A stretch of DNA of 64,000 bases from Climacium dendroides (GCA_950106755.1 OX467082.1:28148001-28212000); one strand, 5' to 3'; positions 22,155 through 35,960 are shown, counted from the stretch's first letter. Notes: generated by a model not told the origin, from the letters alone. Program-made: numbers and translations.

Positions 22155-22305
22155 GGCAGGGTGTCACCCCTCGGGGTATTATATTCCAACATGAAACTTT
22201 ACGCACCCACCCCGAAACTTTCTTAAAACAGAAAGTTGAAACAGAGAAAGTTGGGGGTAAAGTTTCGTGTTGGAATATGGTATCCCAGCGGGTGACACCC
22301 TGCCA
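22155..22305. mobile_element. Palindromic MITE family J
   Basis: A 151-bp near-palindrome with the perfect terminal inverted repeat GGCAGGGTGTCACCC and arms continuing through ATATTCCAACAYGAAACTTT. The paralogous site in copy B (about 43969-43981) lacks it, so it is an insertion in A, or less likely an excision from B. It sits just upstream of the duplicated TATA box. Confidence 0.8.
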
Positions 22306-22338
22306 TTCTCCCCGTTCGACCACACAATGACGAGATCC

Positions 22339-23166
22339 AGCAGTCCCCGACAACGTCGCAACATCCCCAGAGCACTCCTCGCACCAGCTGCATGCTGCTG
22401 AGATTTCCAGCGTTGTGGGCCTCCTGCGTTGTGAGCAGGCGGGTCAAGTTCGCAGGGGAGCTAAGGTAGAAGCATCAGTTGTCAACCACGCCCAGTGCCC
22501 TACCTATAGCGCTATTTCCAACCTGAGGTTGGAACTCAAGCCTGAAATGTTTTTTTGTGTCCTTTTCAAGGTTGGGACTAATATGGTTATGACACATGTC
22601 TAAAAGCACTGAGCGAGAAAGTAGGGAGTAGTGAACAGGAAAGTAGTGCTTCAATGGTCGGAATTACAATACTCTATACATTGACTATGGGTCAATACTT
22701 TTCGGCTCCCCAAATTTATTGTAACTTCAAATTTGGGAATAAAATTCTGAATAATTAAGAATCCCCATATTTCCTATCTTCCTACCTAGGAAAAATTTCC
22801 ACCACCTCATACTGCTCAACATCTAGTCAAAATTTGCTTAAGTGATCCACTACTAGTGCCTCTACCTTACAGGGACCAAGTTTGGAATTGTCCTGCTATG
22901 TGGACATCATGGGTGGGGGAGAAATCAAATAAGAATCCCCCATGTAATGATTCTCTAAAAATTGTTGAGTCTTGATCAATGAGGTTGTCCATGAACCTTC
23001 AAATCCGGCTTCTCTGCTCACCAAGGCTGGCAAGACAATTGGTGTTTTTGCGGGCCCGACTTTCATGACAGGAGGCCCTAACTCTGGAAACTTCTGCAGC
23101 ATGCAGCTAGTGCGAGGAGTGCTCTGGGGACGTTGGGACGCTGTCGGGAACTGCTGTCAGAGGCCC
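22339..23166. repeat. Inverted-repeat (foldback) block around a nested MITE
   Basis: About 100 bp at 22339-22440 recurs inverted at about 23055-23166. The core is CCCCAGAGCACTCCTCGCAC then AGCTGCATGCTGC. Copy B has only one short version of this sequence (44000-44060), so A underwent an inverted duplication or foldback insertion. MITE family A copy 3 lies inside the loop. Confidence 0.65.
22462..22869 (-). mobile_element. MITE family A, copy 3
   Basis: A reverse-oriented 408-bp member of the family at 3668-4118 and 24357-24804. Termini are TAAGGTAGAAGCATCAG and, inverted, TAAGGTAGAGGCACTAGTAG. The body keeps the CAGAATTTTATTCCCAAATT core. Non-coding. Confidence 0.7.
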
Positions 23167-24356
23167 TTAAGCTGCTGTGCCAGTCTGCAAGTTGGCCCAA
23201 GAAATGAAAAGATTCCACCCTATCCATTTTCTGTAAGGTTCGGCAATTCTGTTTTGTGGTCACGGATCAGACAATCTCCGATGCTGCGAGTGAATTTACT
23301 ATATTGACGTTGACGATAGCGGATGTAAGGTTGTATTTGGACAGTCGAAAAATGACTGGTTTCATCTCGTGTGGGTGGACAGGTTGGAGGCGAGAGAATC
23401 ATGGATCGTGGGCACTGGGGAGGAAACGCGAACCTCCGCAGCCCATTTCCTTCAGCGAATTTCCTTTTGGCAAATTTTCGCCAGAACCTGCTCTCATTAG
23501 GGGTTGTCACACCTTCCATGAAGAATGAGAAGAATGAAATATGGAGTGAAAAGAGGAGACAATAAGAGCCCTTCTGCATAAAGAAGGTGCGACATCTCAC
23601 TTTAAGTGAAAGTGAGTGACAACGTACAGGGGGTGAAATCGGCAGTAAGAGTGAAAGCATTGAAAACTTTGTATGCAAAAAATTCTTTGGGCCCATTCTT
23701 CACCTCCACATGAGAAGAAAAAAACTTCTTAATTTTCAAAGAATCAACCCTTGCAATTCAAGGTGAGTGCCACATCTCCATTTTCTCATTCTCTAAACAT
23801 TGAGAATGGAGAGAAGGTGTGACAACCCCTATTTTGACTCTGGCTATTTTCACACTAAGAGAAATGGGTGAAAGTATATAGTTGAAGCTGTGCAATCCTT
23901 CTAAAACAAATAAAATATTTACCAAGATTTTGGATGAAAGGTAATACTTATGCTGGACATTACTATGAAAGAATGTACACATATGATTCTATAGATTTTC
24001 TCCTGTATCTCCAATTCTGCATGTATTGGAGAGTGCAGTCAATTTGCCTACAGAAAGCCAAAAATATTGGCCACTGAGCTGTGATTTCTGCAACCATGTT
24101 ACTGTACATAACTTACCCCTGTTCAAAATCAGCCTTATCTGCGCTACTGCAGTTAGTCATGTTTTAGTACCTGGACATCAAGGATGGATGCATGAAAAGC
24201 ATGTTGAATTACACTTCAACTAGACCCCATCCACGGGCTGCCTGCCAAACAGTATAGCAGAGCAATAACATGCCCTACTGTACTTTCACATTTGAATGCT
24301 CAATTATCCACCCTGCAGATGTTGAATGTTTTAAGAACCAATTGTACTTCCTGGGA

Positions 24357-24804
24357 TAAGGTTGAGGCCCAGTAGCCAATCTTTTAAGCACTTTTGGAGC
24401 AGATCATGCGCAGTATGAGGTGCTGGAAATTTTTTCCATGTAGGAAGATAGGGAAATATGGGGATAGGAAAATTTTCAGAATTTTATTCCCAAAATTGAA
24501 ATTACTGTGAATTTTGGGAGCCAAAAAGTGCATTCCACCAATAGCCAATGTTTAGAGTCTTCCAATTTTGATCATTCAAGAATGAAGAATGACTTTCCCA
24601 CTCACTACTTTTTACTTTCGTGCTCTCTACTTTGGGACATGTGTCATAATCTTGTTAGTCCCACCTTGTAAAAGACCAAAAACACACTTTCCAAGCTTGG
24701 GTTGGAAATTTATTCCTGCCTTAATTGGAAATATTGCGCCCCTGTGCCCCTGTACGTTGGGTATTGGGTGTTGGGTGTGGTTGACAATTGGTGCCTCAAC
24801 CTTA
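24357..24804 (+). mobile_element. MITE family A, copy 2
   Basis: A 448-bp element with termini TAAGGTTGAGGC and GCCTCAACCTTA, closely similar to copy 1 along its whole length. Copy B of the segmental duplication has only a short TAAGGTAAAGGCACTGAAT at the equivalent site (about 46592). That is either a degraded relative or chance. Confidence 0.75.
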
Positions 24805-25639
24805 ATCCCTTGAAAAACTTGACTAATCGTGCAAGACAATAATCTCGACCCACAAAAACATAGCAAGGTAAAAATATAGGACTTTTACCTAAAAAAATGC
24901 AAGAATTTTTTTTTCACACATGAAAAAATTTGCAAATTTTGAATTTAGATTTGCAATCAGAGAAACCACATTGGAAGAGGTTAAGAACATATCTTAAATA
25001 CAATACAAAATAGGGGGCAAGATTTTACTTTTATCCTAGAGAACTTGTATTTTTACCATGTTCATCCTACTTTATTAGATGGATTTAGCATCTTGCCACA
25101 TGAGCACTAAAAATGTTTGATGAATGTCTTTTAAGGATATTGTAAGAACAAAGAATGTTTCAATAAGTAATTGCAAGAAACGCATGTTTAGTAACTCTTG
25201 TCACACATTTGTAGGGTAGAGGTGTACCTACACCCTTGATTGCTCAATCATCCTCCCTTTTTTAAATTTTCTTTAAAGAAAAATAATAACCATGAATTAA
25301 AAAACCAAAAAAAGAACAAACACAAATGGGGCTCAATTGGGTTCCTGAACAAGTATTCAAAGATTAGTGGTGAAAATGGGTGTTAACTTCCAACTAGGAA
25401 TCAGTAAAGAAACTATTGAAACAAAGAATATTGTTTTTAAACTAAATGGATTTGAACTCCAAAAAGAGATTCACTTTCATCTTATCCCCATTGCTCACAT
25501 ACTAGCAATTATACACTTGTTAAAAGATGGATGTTTTGAAAAGTGTACTTCTTCTAATCAATCTTCTAATCAATCTAGTAAAGTTGCAAATAATTATAAG
25601 TATTTCATAAATTAATTTCAAGGAAATTATAAAAACAGA

Positions 25640-28600
25640 TAATGCACAATCATACAAATGATTGCAAAAAAAAATTTGTACTATTTATTGTTACAAGTTT
25701 GCAATAGATAAGTTTTTATGCTATAACTTTTCTTTTGTAACTTCAAATGACTCAAGAATTGTGGGCAAGGTACTCTTGAATAATATATTAACATCTCAAA
25801 TTTTTTTTTTTAAATTCAAATAGATTTTTTGTTGATAAACACACACCAATTAGATTTTATAGTTGCCAATTTTATTTATTTATTCAATTTCTATCTCAAA
25901 AATATAAATTTGGATCTATAGTAATCATTTGGAATTACGAAGACTATTCTTGAAGATATTCTTTTTAAATTAGAAAAATATTTTATTTTATACACGTATT
26001 CAAAGCAATCTTATTCTATTTGAGTGTAGGAATTATAGAATATAATTTTATTAAAATAAAATTAGTTGACTTAAAGATACTTTAAGTTGAAAACAATAAC
26101 CAATTTATTTTTTGATTTTTTGAATTGTTTTATTAGTACTAGTTTCCAAAAAATACAAACATCAAATAGTATATTTTATTGAATATTCTTCACTTACTAG
26201 GGCTTTACAATGTTAAGTACAACAATTGATGGTTGTTGTATACATGTAAGACATTGAAGCTCTAAGAAATTATTTAAAATTTTTGCATGAATTGGACAAA
26301 TAATGGAATAAATTTGAATCTAAAAAAATATCAAATATCAAATTCTAAGCTAATATTTTTGCTACTTATAGAAGTGAAGTCAACCACATTATACTTTGAT
26401 AAACATCAAATAAAATCTTGCAATGCAATATTGTCTAACAAATTGACAATACACTAAGCTATTTTTGAATAAATCTTCCTACAACATACTTTCAAAATCC
26501 ATTTATTGCAATGGTAGATTCAAAGATATATTCATGCTTCAACAACCAAAAAATTAAAAAATTAAAATTAAAATCCCAAATTTCTATAAGCTTCTAATGG
26601 TGAATGTGAATTTTCCAAAGCTAGAGGCAATGGGAAACGTTCTTACATAGGGACTTAGAATGTTCTTGATACGTTTTCAATATGCCATCTTGCCAAATTT
26701 AGGGCATATGACTCTTGCTATTCTCCATTACATGAGTTCATTGAACTCCCGTACTCAGATAAGAGGTTTGGCATTTTTGTGTTGAATATTTAATTAAAGT
26801 CTAAAAATAAACTTTGGCACTTTATAATGTAATTTTCAAAAATCAATTATTAAATTAAAAAAACTTATTTGATTGCTAACCTACAATATTTTCATTCCAT
26901 ACAATTGAATATTTTGGGATTTATACAATTAAGCCTATTACCTTTCACTTAGCTTGCACAAATTAGTAAAATTAGATTGCCTTAACAATTAGGTTGCTTT
27001 ACTCATAAAAGTTACTATATGACTCATTGCTTGTCCATGTAGAAGCGTATGCAACTCTCTTAATAGAGCTTTAATCAATCAATATTTTACATGGTTCTAG
27101 GTTGATTAAAATTATTGCATCCTTTTATTGTACACTAACAATAAATATTCATAGTGTAAAATATCAAGGAATTAGTGAGGGTCAACCTAATTAATTTCAC
27201 TATTCATAGTAGATTTTCTACTCTAATGCAACTACTCACTTTATACATGAATTTCTCCCATAGCTTAAAAAATCATTGAATGTATACATAGAAATGAGAA
27301 GACAAGCTATTTATACAAGTAAAATGATAAGAGGTAAAACAATCCATGTGGGATTAGTAAGGGCCAACTGCTCATACTTAATTCAAAAGCAAGAATTGGG
27401 TTCAAAGTAGGATTTCAAAACTCATTTAGGCATAATTAAAACTTTAAACTAAATTAATTTAGAAAATCAAGTAGAGTTTCATCTTCAAAATTCATTTGAG
27501 ATTTTGAGCCTCCAATCAAAAGTTATGAATAAAGTTCAATGAGGTAACATTTTCTTTGATATTTTTTGAAATATTCACTCAAAATTTTGTCTAACATTTT
27601 TTATGAGACTCAAAATTACAAATAGATTTCTAGATTTGAATGTTAGCTTGATTTTCAATCTATACTTAATTCAAAGTTTTTAAGAAAAAATTATTCTACC
27701 ATGTCAAAATGGGCTTTGAAATTTTATTTGAAAAAAACTCCTATATTTTGACAATGAGTGGTCAAGCTTTCAGCTTCAAATTACATAAGAGGGGATTAAG
27801 GGCATAGGAGGGTTGTTTCAAGCCTATGAACCAGTCAAAATATTTAAATAATAAAAATTTAAATAAATTAAAGAATTTAAAAATAATATATTTTAAAAAT
27901 ATTATTTGTCATAACACAAATGTGGCCACATCAAATTGTTGATTTGGTAGAGTTCTTCTAAATCTAGGAACTTTGAGGAACGGCTTGTAGTTTAATTTTG
28001 GCTCCAAAAATCACCTAATGTTCCATATTCTTTGAGGATTCCTAGCAAACAACAAATACTAAAACAACCTTTCCACCCTTGATTTATACTCAATGTCAAT
28101 GAAGTAATTCCTTCATTTTGTCATTAAAAAATTTCTTGATGGTAGACAATCCAATGGTGGATTGGTATTTTGTTGAATGGACTTTTGGATTTTCGGCAAA
28201 CCATCTTTACATTTATATGTACATTCAACTATGGTCCTAGAATTAACAAAAAGTTTTGATAATTATTTTTTAAATTAATTTCAGCCAAACTTGCTATCCA
28301 TGTACGGTATGCCCATAACCCCATGCTTATTGTCACTAGTGGTTTCCCTTTGCTGCGGATTTGAATCTGCACCAGTTTCCGGGTTTTTTTTGCCCATTCT
28401 AGTAGCTGTAGTAGGAGTCAATGAAATTCAACATACCTTTGCTATCCCTTTTTCTCATTTTCCAAAAAAATAGTCATAATTTGTCAACCATTAATTAGAA
28501 TCGAAAATAATTGAAATACACTTGTGAAGCTTGCAAACTTTAGGGATAAATAGACAATGAGAAATTTAAAAAACAAAATGGATCAAGAATTCATAAAACA

Positions 28601-28850
28601 GATAAATGAATGAACTTTTCAATTTTGTAGTTTGGGATTCCTTGAGTCATTATTCCATCTAAAGAAATTATTTGTTACCACTTACAAATGTGCTGCATAA
28701 GTTTATAATTTCTTTTGTATGTGCAAAGCTTGTCCCAAGTTTTTTTTAGAGGATTTTGATGCACTAAAATGTGCAATATTGAGATATAATACCAATGAAT
28801 AAATCATGATTTGTTGGAATTTAGAGCATCTCAAACTCTACTAAACGTTC
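25640..28850. other. A-specific AT-rich insertion block
   Basis: About 3.2 kb present in copy A but absent from copy B, where the flanking sequences nearly abut (about 48800-48870). It holds palindromic element G copy 1 (about 27371-27770) and otherwise no supported gene. A short GC-richer patch at 28291-28440 encodes a hydrophobic frame, MLSMYGMPITPCLLSLVVSL, with no recognised family. Confidence 0.5.
27371..27770. mobile_element. Palindromic element family G, copy 1
   Basis: A degenerate inverted repeat of about 400 bp. It shares AAAAGCAAGAATTG, CCTCCAATCAAAAGTTATGA and TTGACAATGAGTGGTCAA with the clearer copy at 62941-63347. Non-coding. Confidence 0.55.
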
Positions 28851-29439
28851 ATCATTAGCAAACATAAATGTTTCATTGTTGCAACTCACTGTTTTTGACT
28901 TGAAGAAACTAAAAGTTTAACCTTGGAAGAACGTTGCCTCAATTACCATAGGTACTTAATAAAAAAAAGATGACTCAATTTCTGGACCGACAGGTGCATT
29001 GACTGCATTCTCTATTTCTACAGACACAAAGGAAATCATTCATCGGACACTTCTGATCCTCAATGTCGTTTCAGGGTAAAGCAAACATGTTTCCATCTTC
29101 GTTGTAAGATCACATGATACGAGTTCACTGTATGAAATAGGTATCTACAAATATTGACATCCACTGGTCAGTCACACAAAATCGCCATTAAAAAGGCCAC
29201 ATATACAAAACTTCTTGTAAGTCAGTATTCCCGGGACCTGCAAACAAGACGAGATGTTGAGTTTGGATGCATCTGTGGCCTGGGTCAAAACAAATACTGT
29301 AGGCCAGATGTTGCTCAATTGAGGAGTACAGCGGCAGTATCAGACTCCAGCTTTGCAATTTTGAGATTATATCACAGTTTGCTTTAACCAAACAACAAAT
29401 TTAAGCCTCCTGCTTAATGCATGCTCAACAAGTCTGAAA

Positions 29440-30811
29440 TGCGAATGAAGGAATTTGGTCGCCAAAAATTTCAACATTTCTACTTCATTACTTACAGGAT
29501 GAGGATGTTTCATAATATAGACATGTAAGGCTGAGATTGTGAACACTAGTTGTTCAAAATTGACACGAGAATTCCGGAAGCCGTTGCCGTTCTTATAAAG
29601 AAGTGTAGTTACGCGACTATGACCTTGGAAACTGATACCTGAACTCTTGCCCACGTTGTCGACTAGATAATGATGCTCTTTTAGCTTTATTGGGAGAACC
29701 TTCGGTCGAGCCAAAGGTGACGTTACCTGCACTGCTTCCGCTCTCAGACTGGGTTTGTTTCGAGACAGCTGTGGCAGTGGCCGCTTCTCTGCAATTCTGC
29801 ATTCCCGTTTAAACCCTTCAGCGTCGTCAACGCCATCTCACCGACCTCCTGGCAGGGGACATAAGCTCACAAGCGGTCAACTTTATCCCTGTCCGTCTCA
29901 GAACTGAGACTTTGGTATGATAATGTCCCCAACTGAGAAAGTTTCACTCCACAAAATTCCAAATTGTGAATAAATTACAAGTTTTTTGCTTGGTGCGGAT
30001 TTAATAACGTCGCACACAGAAATCAAGAATCGAAATTTCACTCCTGCAATTCAGTTCTCTTGTTCTTCTGAGAATCTGAGGGGCTGAAGAATTCATCCTT
30101 CCATCCTTCCTATTCCCGGGACGACAGCTCAACCCCTAGATCCGACACCAGACGGACACATATAGCAAATCCGCGAAAACACAAATAGCATGACACAAAC
30201 CACACGAGGTTTCTAAGGGTTAGAGCAGGACTACAACATCGATGGAATTAAATATACAGACATCCCTATTCTTTACAATGATAAGAATTTTTCTTAACAG
30301 CCAGTGGCACAATCGAATTCGTCATCGTCTGCGAAATAATGAAGAATCCAATGAGCAACTACATTTTTTACCTCTAACGATCCGTAGCATTAGTCGTGAC
30401 CTGAATATTTAGCTACAGGGATTCTCAGAGACTCCCAAAAGCAAAATACTAGGGCGTCTACTCCCACTCACCACCGTCCTGTAGAAAAGAGAAGGTTTTC
30501 ACACTGGACACTGATCAAAACAAAAGGATACCCTCATCAAGAAACATCTTCAACATGTGACGAATCGCAAGCACGCGAACTCCCTGTTCAGATTGGACAC
30601 AGGCATTTCCTGCTCAGGGCGAGGAATGTCGGCATGCAGAACTCACAACTCACAGAGGATTCACATCAATTCTCGCCTGAGAACAACAGAAATGCAGCAT
30701 CATATCAATGAAAGGTAGAGCACTCACCACCTTTGACAATTGCACATTCAATTCAGAAAAAATCTCCTGAAACTTGGGCAAATCTTGATCCAATCGAGAC
30801 TCGACCAAAGC
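29440..30811 (-). pseudogene. Unrecognised multi-exon gene, copy A fragment
   Basis: Exon-like pieces read on minus. An exon at 30728-30811 reads ALVESRLDQDLPKFQEIFSE then LNVQLSKV and ends at a strong donor, GTG|GTGAGTGC. A 23-bp exon at 30654-30676 (ARIDVNPL) follows a textbook acceptor, TTCTGTTGTTCTCAG. An acceptor CATTATTTCGCAG near 30335 leads into DDDEFDCATG. A GC-rich piece around 29690-29810 encodes EAATATAVSKQTQS. A piece ending at a GTAAGT donor (about 29500) reads LHVYIMKHPHP. The family is not recognised. The terminal exon found in copy B (49940-49993) is missing here, so this copy looks 3'-truncated. Exon boundaries are inferred from splice motifs and conservation between A and B only. 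Confidence 0.3.
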
Positions 30812-31699
30812 TCAGAGCGACGTTGCCACCACTACGACGTCCTCCAAGTGAATTAGCAAACCTCTAGCAATGTAATAATTGTCATCCCAAGTCAATGAGG
30901 GAGCAGAAGGAGCAAGTTGAGTTTAGTAATGTCCAAAAAAACTCTCTTTATGTTTAGAGAATGAAAATCGTCAGGTGGTTTAGGGTTTCAAGTAATGTGA
31001 CAAAGTTGAGATACATAGGCCGGGGTTTGAAGTTAATTAAAAAAAAGGAACATGAACTTGTACAGTATGTACCATTGCAATGCCTAATTCTTGTGTTTAA
31101 AGATGCTCTTATTCTGTATAGTATTGTGAAGCAAAAATTTCAAGAACGTTTGGCATTTTATATGTTGCATTGACATGTTATTTAGAAATAAGTTTAGAGC
31201 ATTGTCTTGAATTGGACTGGGTACTCTAATCAACACTTGTTTGGGCTTTGAACAAGGAAATCCTACCAAAGTAGCTAAATGAAGTAGTTGACCAACTCTT
31301 CAATCTAAAATCCCTCATTGAGATTGAAGGGCATAGGCTTGGTTAACTCATAAAAGACCTATGGTGTTTTTGAAGGTAAATTGTCAAAAATTGCCATCTT
31401 TTAGCTTCATTGATCAAATTTGAATATAAATTTTTTTATAACTTTAACTTGGGTATCCTACAAAAATATATAAGACTATTATGTTAATGTGTGGAAAAAT
31501 TTTAGACCATTTGACCATGTGGATTGAACATGGGATTGAAAGATTATAATGTTTGAAGTTTATAGGAAAAAATTTCATCCTTATTTAAGAAGGACAAAAG
31601 ACTTTGGTCCCTTTTAGAATTCCTTTTTTGGTCTACATGAATTTGCATCTCTTCACCATCAAGTTCTAAATCCCATTAGATATTGTGATGCAAAAATCT

Positions 31700-32595
31700 C
31701 CTGTGGATGAGACCAAGAGGGTCAACAAAGGACTCTTTAGCAACAATTGGCATAGTATGATTTACTGTGGTAGGAAGATGTTGCCATAGATAGCGACATC
31801 CTTCACAAGATGTTGCAAGAATAGGGAGATTTTTGCAAAGCTTTGTTTTGCAAGCAATTTTTTTCTAAACACTAATTTTTTAAATCTAAATTCTGAAAAA
31901 ATCTAAAAGTATCCCATGATTATACAAACTTGCATCCAAATACCTTACATATTATAGAAAATATGAACAAATTCTAACAAAATTTATCCTCTATAAGAGA
32001 ATTGTAGAAGATTTAGTTACAATATGCTAATCTTCTAAAGTACTTAATACCTCATAATTCACAAAACCATCCTCTTTCATAACATTTACCTCTTAACTTA
32101 CAAATGTAACTACAACTTTCATGTTGGTATTGTCATTACCATGTTAACCTTTGACTTTTCAAAATATAGAATCCAATTATGACAAGGGGACCACAAAGAT
32201 CTCCTATACAAACCAAAATTTTGCCAAGGTAGAGGATGAATCTATAGGCCCCTTGGGGCCATGCCTCTATATATGCAACTAAAATTCCATTGGAGATTGA
32301 ATTTTACTTGGCTATTCGAGCGATCTCAAAAACATGTTGGCAAGATGTTTTAGTGGTGGGTAGGAAATGCTCTAACTTACTTTAAATTGTTCTACAATAT
32401 AAAGAGATCTAAAACCCAACAGTACACTAGCCAATTTTTGATAATTTCTTTTGCATTGAGATATTTACTTTTGGAAAATTTGAACGATTAAAAGATGGAT
32501 CTTATAACTTTCTATAAATTCTAATTTTTTTTATTGTAAAATTTAATATACAATTAGGATTATTTTTTACTTCCCTAATGCCCACAATCTTCAAG
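31700..32595. other. A-specific AT-rich block
   Basis: Present in copy A and absent at the equivalent point of copy B (about 53540-53565). No gene, TIR or TSD could be resolved. Confidence 0.4.
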
Positions 32596-32799
32596 GTTTC
32601 ATCAAAGTGAATGCATTCAGCCACTCAAAAATTGCTTCTACTTCCAACATACACTCATCTACAGTAAACTACAATTCTATTTTACAAGTGTGACCTTTGA
32701 ACCTTTGAATGAAAAATACAATTTTGTGGTCTTCAAAAGAATCTAAATATCCACATTGTAACTTGCAATACAAAATTAAATAAAATTGCCCCCCACTTT

Positions 32800-34314
32800 C
32801 TGACTATCATCAAAAAAGTGCAAAATTATTTGGGAGAGTTACACATTATTGCTCTCTATGTGCCGGGATTCTTTAGTAGTGACATATGATCTTGTGTTTG
32901 TTAATTTTACATGAGCTCCTTGCATAGGAATCCTAACTAATTGAGAATTCTCTCTAGAACCTTTACATGCAAAATTAGGGTCTTTCTCAAGTTTCCTTAT
33001 TTGCTTTATAAGTCTTGAGTCATATTTCTAAACTAACAACAAAGCTTCAACTTTGCTTGTGACATCTTATTTGTTTTCAAAGTTTTCCTTAATCACTGAG
33101 CAAGCCTTTTTGTAGGGCTTTCAAAAGCCTCTCTTGTCAAGTCTTGTGTACAAGCACTGATACAACATCTATCATATTGTTGCCTTAGACAACTTTGATA
33201 TCAATTTCATGCGAAGAATTCACGGAAGAATTTCATGGGCTCTTTTAATAACTTCATCTATATTCAACACCGCCATATTCAAATTACAGTGGATCAATAG
33301 CGTTGTTTGTAACCAACATGGACATCAATTGAGGCATCCCACCAATGATTCCAAAACTAGTTATGGAATTTAGTGCAACATGCTACCTTCAAAGACAAAT
33401 AGGCATCAACTTTGGCTACCTTGAGAGTGAGTAGTATAAAAAGAATAGAAAAGAAAGGATTTTGCAAGTTGTAAAGGATTATTGGGAGTACTATAACACA
33501 AAACAGACTAAATAGATGCTAATTCCAATTGGAGAAACTTGCAAATTGGCTATCAAATTCTATTGTTTGTTGCAAGCTTGGCTATAATCTAATTTTTAAA
33601 AGGATTTTCTCCAATGTACATGTTAGCTACTAAAAATTTTAAGTAGCAATGGAGAGAATTTTAGCCAGTTCTGTGGTCACTGATGATGACTGGAACACTG
33701 TGGTCACTGATGATGACTGGAACACAATGGTCTGCGATCGATTCAAAGAGTGTGTGTCATGAGCTAAATTCAGACCAAAATTGGAAGAACTAAGGTACCA
33801 ACGGTGATTTGGATGTGATCAAATTCCACCAATTGTCACCAAATTCCAAGGACTTGCTTGAAATCCATGAATTTATTTAGCTACTTCACATGGGTTTGCA
33901 TTCCCAGCAATGGAGTTCAAGTGTCCAGTTATCATATTGGAGTCAATTGTGGCTGTCTCATATATTGACATTTACAGTTCATGTTGGATTTGTTGAATCA
34001 AAGATGCTTTGTCAATTGGTGGTGTGCTGAGGTTACAGATGCTCTGAGACGTCGGTTTCTCAACTTGAAAAATTTGGATGATAAAGAATTCTTGTAGTTG
34101 AAGAGATGATAAAGACATTAAAGAACATAATAGAACGGTCCTGGATGAATAAAAGGATTTGGATGAAAAATGTGTAATGTCCAATTACAGTACATGGGCA
34201 AAATCATGTAATTGGGCAAGGAACTATAATTCTGGTACAGAATCCGACTAGAAAATGTACATGGTTTACATAGATTTAATCAACTTAATTAGCAATACCT
34301 TGACATGGTATTGT
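32800..34314. repeat. Intergenic with a 27-bp tandem duplication
   Basis: At 33676-33730 the unit TGTGGTCACTGATGATGACT... (27 bp) occurs twice almost perfectly. The remainder shows no gene; the minus frame 33972-34184 has no recognisable features. Confidence 0.6.
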
Positions 34315-34608
34315 CATTAGAAGGCATTTGAGGCTTCTACAGGGCTGCAAGTTATCATGGCAGGGAACTCCCCACAATGCACTGCAGCAGTGACAGCGTA
34401 GCGTGTTGATGTGGTCGAGACCCTGCCACATCATTTTTGAAAAAAAAAAAATTTAAATTATTTTCAACTTTTTTGGGCATTTTAAGAACTAATTTTTTTT
34501 TTGAATTTTTGAATTTTTTTTGACAGCTGGTTGTTCCGTCGTTGCAGGGAGAACAACAAGGAAACAAGACTGAAACAGCCCTGTTGAGGCCTCAAATGTC
34601 TTCTAATG
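34315..34608. mobile_element. TIR element (MITE), 294 bp
   Basis: Terminal inverted repeats of about 33 bp: the left end CATTAGAAGGCATTTGAGGC pairs with the complement of the right end, CATTAGAAGACATTTGAGGC, and both continue to ACAGGGCTG. The interior contains A and T runs and no coding frame. No target-site duplication was evident. Confidence 0.75.
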
Positions 34609-34624
34609 AGTACTAGAGTTGAAG

Positions 34625-34712
34625 TTGGAGGTCTTGCCTTTGGGGTCAATCTAAAAGTAAAGTTGGAGGTCTTGCCTTTGGCACAACTTCAACTCTAAAA
34701 GTAAAGTTGCAC
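34625..34712. repeat. 36-bp tandem duplication
   Basis: GTTGGAGGTCTTGCCTTTGG occurs at about 34627 and 34663, each followed or preceded by CTAAAAGTAAAGTT. This is a local duplication beside the 294-bp MITE. Confidence 0.6.
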
Positions 34713-35960
34713 TTAAAATTGACAATAATTACAAGTGCATATAGTTACTATTATTAAATATGAATTATTTTCAATAGATCTAATCGGCAATTGAAAAAAG
34801 ATTTTCAACACAACTTAATGTGCATTATTTGAGCACTATATGAATAAGTTATGAATTTTCAAAGTATTGTCACTAGGTGTACCAAAAATCAACAATAGGC
34901 TCTCATAGATTTTCATGTTTTGATTGTCTACACCTTGTGTATAGAATTTTTAAGAAATAGTGATGTATCTTAGTCCAAATGTACATGTTTCATTTGGGAC
35001 TATGTTGATTATAGGTGTACAAACCTTCTTCCTTCTAGAATTTTACTTCAAACTTCTTGCCAAAGGAAAAACAATGGAATTTATCAATTACCATCAATGA
35101 TAATTTTGAATTCGAAATCACAAATCACGAACTTAATACATATAAATTAATTTGACTTTCAAGAGGTCAAAATTGAAAGCAAGAGATTCATTGGATTTAA
35201 CAACTCCAAATCTACATTTTACAATATTCAAATAAAACTAATAAGTAGATTTCATGCATCTATTAGTCCCTTGCATTTTACAATAGTTCAATACCTACTC
35301 CATTGGGACTTGTTTGAAAGGTATGACCATGAGCATAGAAAGAACCCTTAATCCCTTAAGGACCAAGTGTTCAAATTTTGAGCAACAAATGAACACAAAG
35401 ACACACCAAGGATACAAGATTCAATTTTCCATCCATTTATTTTTTGAGGATTCTTATTTTAATTTTTTTAACATTTGTACTATTTAGATTCTTAAGACTT
35501 TGCTTTTGTAGTTATTCTAAGGTGAAACCACCCATTACCAACCAACCCTCCATAGGTAGTCAATAGAAATTTTAGTTATGAAGGTAGTTGGAACAATGAT
35601 TTGGTATCTGACTCATGTATTAATTTATATGAAGGCCAGTCAGTGTTTGTTTTTATTTATTTGAGGACCAGTTGGTGGTTCCATACCTCGAAAGTAGCGA
35701 GAAAAGTCAATGCACTCCTTCAGCCACTGGCTGGGGCTTGTCGTGTGCTTGCCAAATTTGGCTGTGGTCAGGGCCCTTGGCTGTGCTTGCAGTGGGGCAT
35801 TGCAGGTGTCTGGGCCTGGCCATTGCCCAAGTCTGCACACCTTGCACTGTCACGGTGGGGCTGCTCTAAATCTGCTCTAAGAGCATTGCCACCACTGCCG
35901 CAAAATTGGACCATGGTACCAACAAGTGGCGAGGCACTTGCCGCCTCATGAGATGTAGTG
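34713..35960. other. Intergenic; GC-richer patch 35600-35950
   Basis: The patch at about 35670-35950 is open in several frames on both strands. The longest is plus 35601-35951, which contains many Trp, Ala and Pro residues and has no recognised domain. Probably a remnant of a mobile or repetitive sequence. Confidence 0.4.

Larger units (their letters stand above)
21190..32790 (+). repeat. Segmental duplication, copy A
   Basis: Copy A is colinear with 43146-53730. Matching blocks by eye are: 21190-22147 with 43146-43968; about 22317-22370 and 23155-23780 with about 43981-44700; 23838-24356 with 44720-46590; 25070-25620 with 47460-48800; 28860-29396 with 48870-49620; 29418-30811 with 50048-52370; 31245-31690 with 53075-53540; and 32600-32790 with 53565-53730. 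Differences are mainly insertions of mobile elements plus point changes and small indels. The left breakpoint falls inside the DUF2235 coding region; the right one is blurred. Confidence 0.8.

Noticed and set aside
35601..35951. 116-codon plus frame
   Set aside because: Open on both strands, unusual composition, no domain; probably repeat-derived.
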